Shown here piece after piece: positions 62,259-64,000 of a stretch of DNA of 64,000 bases. The notes beneath the pieces were generated by a model. The model searched no databases and had not been told where the DNA came from. It worked only from the letters and a program-made list of their open reading frames with translations. The stretch covers positions 1 through 64,000 of the forward strand of contig CANREB010000008.1 in NCBI GenBank assembly GCA_947629525.1, in the 5' to 3' direction. Origin of the DNA: an uncultured Lachnospiraceae bacterium (GTDB lineage: Bacteria > Bacillota > Clostridia > Lachnospirales > Lachnospiraceae). Position 1 is the first letter of the stretch. The number at the start of each line of letters is the position of its first letter. A program made the position numbers and the translations under genes.

Positions 62259-62768
62259 ATGGGTATTAGCAGGAATACAGAGCATTATATTATTGACAAT
62301 ATGGGGCAGGAAGTGCTTGTGAAAAATTGGGCAATGACATCCGGGGGGGGGGTATCTTTGGATAAATTTTTGAGGATGGGAGATTTTGATGAGGCTCTTT
62401 TTGTCGGTCATATTGATATAGAATATGGAATCCGTATTCATGAGAAGGGATATGAGATACATCAAATAAAAAAAGCAATGATGTACCAACGGCTTGGAAA
62501 TGCGGAGGAGAAAAGACTGTTATGGAAAAAGGTGCATCCTTATCATGGAGCGTTATATAGATATTATTATCAAACGAGAAATCAATATTATATACTGCAT
62601 AAATACGGAATAAAATATAAAAAGTTTACTAATGTGTATCTTTGGCGGAGTCTGATAAAAATTGTGTTATATGAGGACAAAAAACTGCAGCGCATAAAAA
62701 TGCTTATATTAGGATATGTTGATGGATTCCGCGGAATAATGGGCAAATGCCAGTATCATTATGAATAA
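62259..62768 (+). pseudogene. C-terminal fragment of a family 2 (rhamnosyltransferase-like) glycosyltransferase
   Basis: 169 codons. WAMTSGGGVSLDKFLRMGDFDEALFVGHIDIEYGIRIHEKGYEIHQ corresponds to the distal half of WbbL-type GT2 enzymes (split here only by quoting; key motifs are GxFDE, D-x-E and KGY). The N-terminal nucleotide-binding half, about 130 residues, is absent, and the flippase gene ends 27 nt before. A G10 tract encodes the Gly-Gly-Gly in the conserved S-G segment. It is either a relic or a fragment reactivated by recombination. Confidence 0.65.
62343..62352 (+). repeat. G10 homopolymer tract in the GT2 fragment
   Basis: TCC-G10-TATCT. G10 keeps the frame open into the conserved GT2 C-terminal half. 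This tract lies near the place where the N-terminal half is missing. Confidence 0.9.
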
Positions 62769-62847
62769 GCCGTTAATATTATACTTGGATGATTTTATAG
62801 AGAAATGGACATTCACTGCCAATATAAGATGAGGGTGGATCAAGTAA

Positions 62848-64000
62848 ATGTATTTGAAATTCAGGCAGATTTTATATTTGTTTATCGGAGTTGAAATTAT
62901 ATTTGTTTTTGGGCTGGTTTCATTGGGATATTTTAACTATAATAATGCCGTTTATAGTACCGTACTTTTTGCAGTAAGCTTTTGCGAATGCCTTTATGTT
63001 ATTTATTCATATAATAAAAAGGACGCGCTGCTAATGCTGTTTTTCATATGTGCATATATTGTAAGGTGTCTTTTGATTTATTATGATGTGAATATTCATG
63101 AGATTGATCCTGGCGATGCTGTCGATTTCAGGGCAGGAGGAGAGTATTTCTTTTACCACAATATATTAATGTTTCGTGGGGAAATATTGAAGGGATCTTG
63201 TACGATTTTGCTGATGGGCATTATAAACAAAATTTTTGGACCGCAGCGGTTTATTGTGGAGTACTGCAGTACTCTTTGTTTTATCAGCAGTGCGCTTATT
63301 ACTAATCAGATTTTAAAAAGATATAATATTAAAAAGCGTGTCAGATACATATTGATTTTATGGATGCTGTTCACGCCGCAAAATATCAGGCACACTTCGG
63401 CATCTAACAGAGAAGGTTTCATTCAGCTTTTTTTGTCTGTTTCATTATATTTTTTCCTTTTGTGGATTGAGCATAAAAAGAAAAGATATATTATTGGCGC
63501 ATTTGTTCCTCTGATTGTGGCAATGTGTATGCATTCAGGAACAGTAGGAATCTTAGCAGGGTATATAGTATGGCTTGCTTTTTACGACAAGCGTAAAAGA
63601 AAGCTGTCTATAAAAGGAAAAACAGTTTTGGTGCTTTTATTGAGTGTTGCATTGTTGATTATAGTATATAGCAGATTTTCTAATGTGCTGTTTGGTAAAT
63701 TCTCTAGTTTGGAAAACATTACGGATATTGTGCAGCCTTCAATTTCATCAGGAGATGGCGGAAGCGGCTACTCTGTTCCTGGCAGTAATGCGGATTCAAT
63801 ATCGGAGATTATATTATATTCGCCGCTGCGCATGATATACTTTCTGCTGTCACCCATGCCTTGGGATTGGAGAGGATTTAAGGACGCGATAGCGTTTATG
63901 ATATGTTCAGTGCCGCAGCTTATCATAGCTGTCCAATTTGTGAAAAGGGTAATATTTGGAAGCAGACATAAGTATACATGGGAAAAAAGTATAATAATTG
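62848..64000 (+). CDS. Polymerase-like polytopic membrane protein (EpsG/Wzy-type), 5' part
   Basis: Open from ATG 62848 to the right edge (384 codons seen, no stop). GAGGGTGGA precedes the start. There are eight or more hydrophobic segments, with a loop containing TPQNIRHTSASNREGFIQLF between them and a Ser/Gly-rich extracellular loop. Layout resembles EpsG or O-antigen polymerases, which join repeat units outside the membrane. Presence next to the flippase and with Wzz upstream supports this. The C terminus lies outside the window. Confidence 0.72.
   Translation, partial: MYLKFRQILYLFIGVEIIFVFGLVSLGYFNYNNAVYSTVLFAVSFCECLYVIYSYNKKDALLMLFFICAYIVRCLLIYYDVNIHEIDPGDAVDFRAGGEYFFYHNILMFRGEILKGSCTILLMGIINKIFGPQRFIVEYCSTLCFISSALITNQILKRYNIKKRVRYILILWMLFTPQNIRHTSASNREGFIQLFLSVSLYFFLLWIEHKKKRYIIGAFVPLIVAMCMHSGTVGILAGYIVWLAFYDKRKRKLSIKGKTVLVLLLSVALLIIVYSRFSNVLFGKFSSLENITDIVQPSISSGDGGSGYSVPGSNADSISEIILYSPLRMIYFLLSPMPWDWRGFKDAIAFMICSVPQLIIAVQFVKRVIFGSRHKYTWEKSIII

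Noticed and set aside
1-64000. CRISPR arrays, tRNA or rRNA genes, known IS elements
   Set aside because: No regularly spaced direct repeats, no cloverleaf with a CCA-type end, no rRNA-like sequence and no DDE, serine or tyrosine recombinase motifs were seen by eye; a tRNAscan or Rfam scan would be needed to be certain.

Overview
The window looks like a chromosomal segment of a gut-type Clostridia, most likely Lachnospiraceae. The basis is coding style (frequent TTG/GTG starts behind strong GGAGG sites, moderate to low GC) and gene families: HelD-like helicase, Csp-like S8 peptidase, LCP proteins, PD-(D/E)XK 'transposase' nucleases and Rossmann-fused glycan enzymes. No tRNA, rRNA or CRISPR array was seen. 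These assignments rest on reading motifs; no database search was run.

Layout. 1-13.6 kb is ordinary housekeeping and accessory content: HelD-like ATPase, ferredoxin-type aldo/keto reductase, MATE exporter behind a leader terminator, a 235-bp palindrome, a membrane-anchored XRE regulator, two lipoproteins, an S8 peptidase, carbamate kinase divergent from an HTH-PfkB kinase, and an HtrA protease. 13.8-40.85 kb is a long co-directional glycan/phosphopolyol island. It holds a TagF-like transferase with a C-terminal propeller-like half, a cytidylyltransferase-Gfo/Idh fusion, a GDPD, LicD, a HAD protein, two radical SAM proteins, many glycosyltransferases, methyltransferases, kinase-like proteins and a four-domain fusion ending in a second cytidylyltransferase. 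41.1-49.5 kb carries a giant hybrid sensor kinase, an orphan solute-binding protein, a PfkB sugar kinase, a YjjG-type HAD phosphatase, a lipoprotein and a small XRE protein. 49.7-64 kb is a second surface-polysaccharide operon with assembly and export functions: LCP, SH3 protein, Wzz, priming transferase, glycosyltransferases, two ATP-grasp proteins, flippase and a polymerase-like protein cut by the window edge.

Three signals stand out. (1) Four G10 homopolymers, each followed by TA, lie inside four different glycan genes and look like slipped-strand phase-variation switches; one changes the C-terminal tail and restores an ATGA overlap with the flippase start. (2) Three nuclease cassettes (one Uma2, two Rpn-like, one of them deleted) share the same inverted ends around TTGAcAATTTCATACTT and AAGTATGAAAT. 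(3) One Rossmann-type module (YGxGxxG...IDN) recurs in about twelve neighbouring proteins, alone or fused N- or C-terminally to unrelated catalytic domains.

As a working model, the first island makes and attaches CDP-activated polyol or phosphodiester decorations but lacks an obvious flippase, polymerase or priming enzyme. The second operon supplies these. G-tract switching and cassette insertion would diversify the surface glycan.
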